From: Chitinophaga ginsengisoli
GTDB lineage: Bacteria; Bacteroidota; Bacteroidia; Chitinophagales; Chitinophagaceae
Reading direction: 5' to 3'
Length of the DNA: 64,000 bases
Assembly (NCBI RefSeq): GCF_003014595.1
Contig: NZ_PYGK01000002.1
Location: forward strand, 124,001 to 188,000
Shown one piece after another: positions 63,838 to 64,000 of the stretch. A program made the position numbers and the translations under genes. Position 1 is the first letter of the stretch. Each line of letters opens with the position of its first letter. The notes under the pieces are model-generated. The model saw only the letters and a program-made list of their open reading frames with translations, had not been told where the DNA came from and did no database searches.

Positions 63838-64000
63838 CTATTCAAAAAATGCCTGTTTCAGATCTTCCATATTCATCGCGATATGCGATGGTGGAAACCG
63901 GGGGGCTAAGCGGTACATTTTGCGTCGGGCTTCTTCTTTATGTTTTGAATGGAAAACGAAGTAGTGATTTCCATGAATATTAGGTGGGTTACCCAAAGCT
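63838..64000 (-). CDS. Possible C-terminal end of an unrecognised protein (partial)
   Basis: A minus-strand frame of 53 codons runs in from the right edge and stops at TAG (63838-63840). It is basic and aromatic (HYFVFHSKHKEEARRKMYRL) and ends MEDLKQAFFE. Composition is protein-like, but no family is recognised and the rest lies outside the window. Confidence 0.4.
   Translation of the reverse strand, partial: ALGNPPNIHGNHYFVFHSKHKEEARRKMYRLAPRFPPSHIAMNMEDLKQAFFE

Overview
The window looks like a chromosomal segment of a Bacteroidota bacterium, most likely Chitinophagaceae and close to Chitinophaga. The evidence is a SusC/SusD pair with its own ECF sigma factor and FecR anti-sigma factor, a type IX secretion (T9SS) sorting domain, very large Sec-secreted RHS proteins, a DUF2723 membrane protein, many AraC regulators, and promoters of the Bacteroidota type (TTTG, 19-20 bp, TAnnTTTG). 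There is one tRNA (Lys, anticodon TTT) and no rRNA, CRISPR array, prophage or intact insertion sequence. Genus-level placement is inference.

Layout. 0-9.4 kb is an accessory-looking strip. It holds the tail of an unknown gene, an AraC plus short-chain dehydrogenase pair, a membrane-anchored winged-helix regulator, a remnant lipoprotein, a serine beta-lactamase-fold hydrolase, a RibD-like reductase, a small GlsB/YeaQ membrane protein, an unlisted 52-residue lanthipeptide-like precursor with no visible modification enzyme, and an MtfA-like peptidase. 9.4-22 kb is more housekeeping-like: tRNA-Lys, an SDR, a DUF62 SAM hydrolase, DUF2723, a zinc-ribbon protein, a secreted sugar isomerase-like protein, a VWA plus MoxR-type ATPase pair, a Tat-exported Gfo/Idh/MocA oxidoreductase and an ankyrin protein.

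22-30 kb is one nutrient-uptake locus on the minus strand: ECF sigma, FecR, SusC, SusD, then a metallophosphoesterase behind a terminator. 30-38 kb carries small enzymes and regulators: GNAT, SnoaL-like cyclase, two AraC regulators around a PRISE-like reductase, SseB-like and DUF416-like proteins, and an SDR controlled by a TetR. Three matching palindromes are visible for that TetR, one of them inside the tetR promoter.

37.9-49.7 kb is the most striking region: a minus-strand RHS locus. In transcription order it encodes a coiled-coil protein with a barrel-like end, a fibre-type protein with an S74-like tail, a 1322-residue SpvB-like RHS protein, a 1473-residue RHS protein ending in a putative HELLGH metallopeptidase domain, and two small secreted proteins, the nearer of which is an immunity candidate. 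The cell-surface location of all parts and the toxin role are inference.

50-64 kb contains a lipoprotein, an SRPBCC protein, a T9SS-secreted beta-helix protein, DUF92 and GNAT proteins, a family protein preceded by 11-bp iterons and a large inverted repeat, an outer-membrane barrel fused to a domain with a kinase-like GDWDRH motif, a DHA2 drug-efflux protein, a 35-codon remnant of an FtsX/MacB permease, and a HicA-like toxin-antitoxin pair. A family of GC-rich palindromic repeats occurs at 15.1 kb and again at 60.9 kb.
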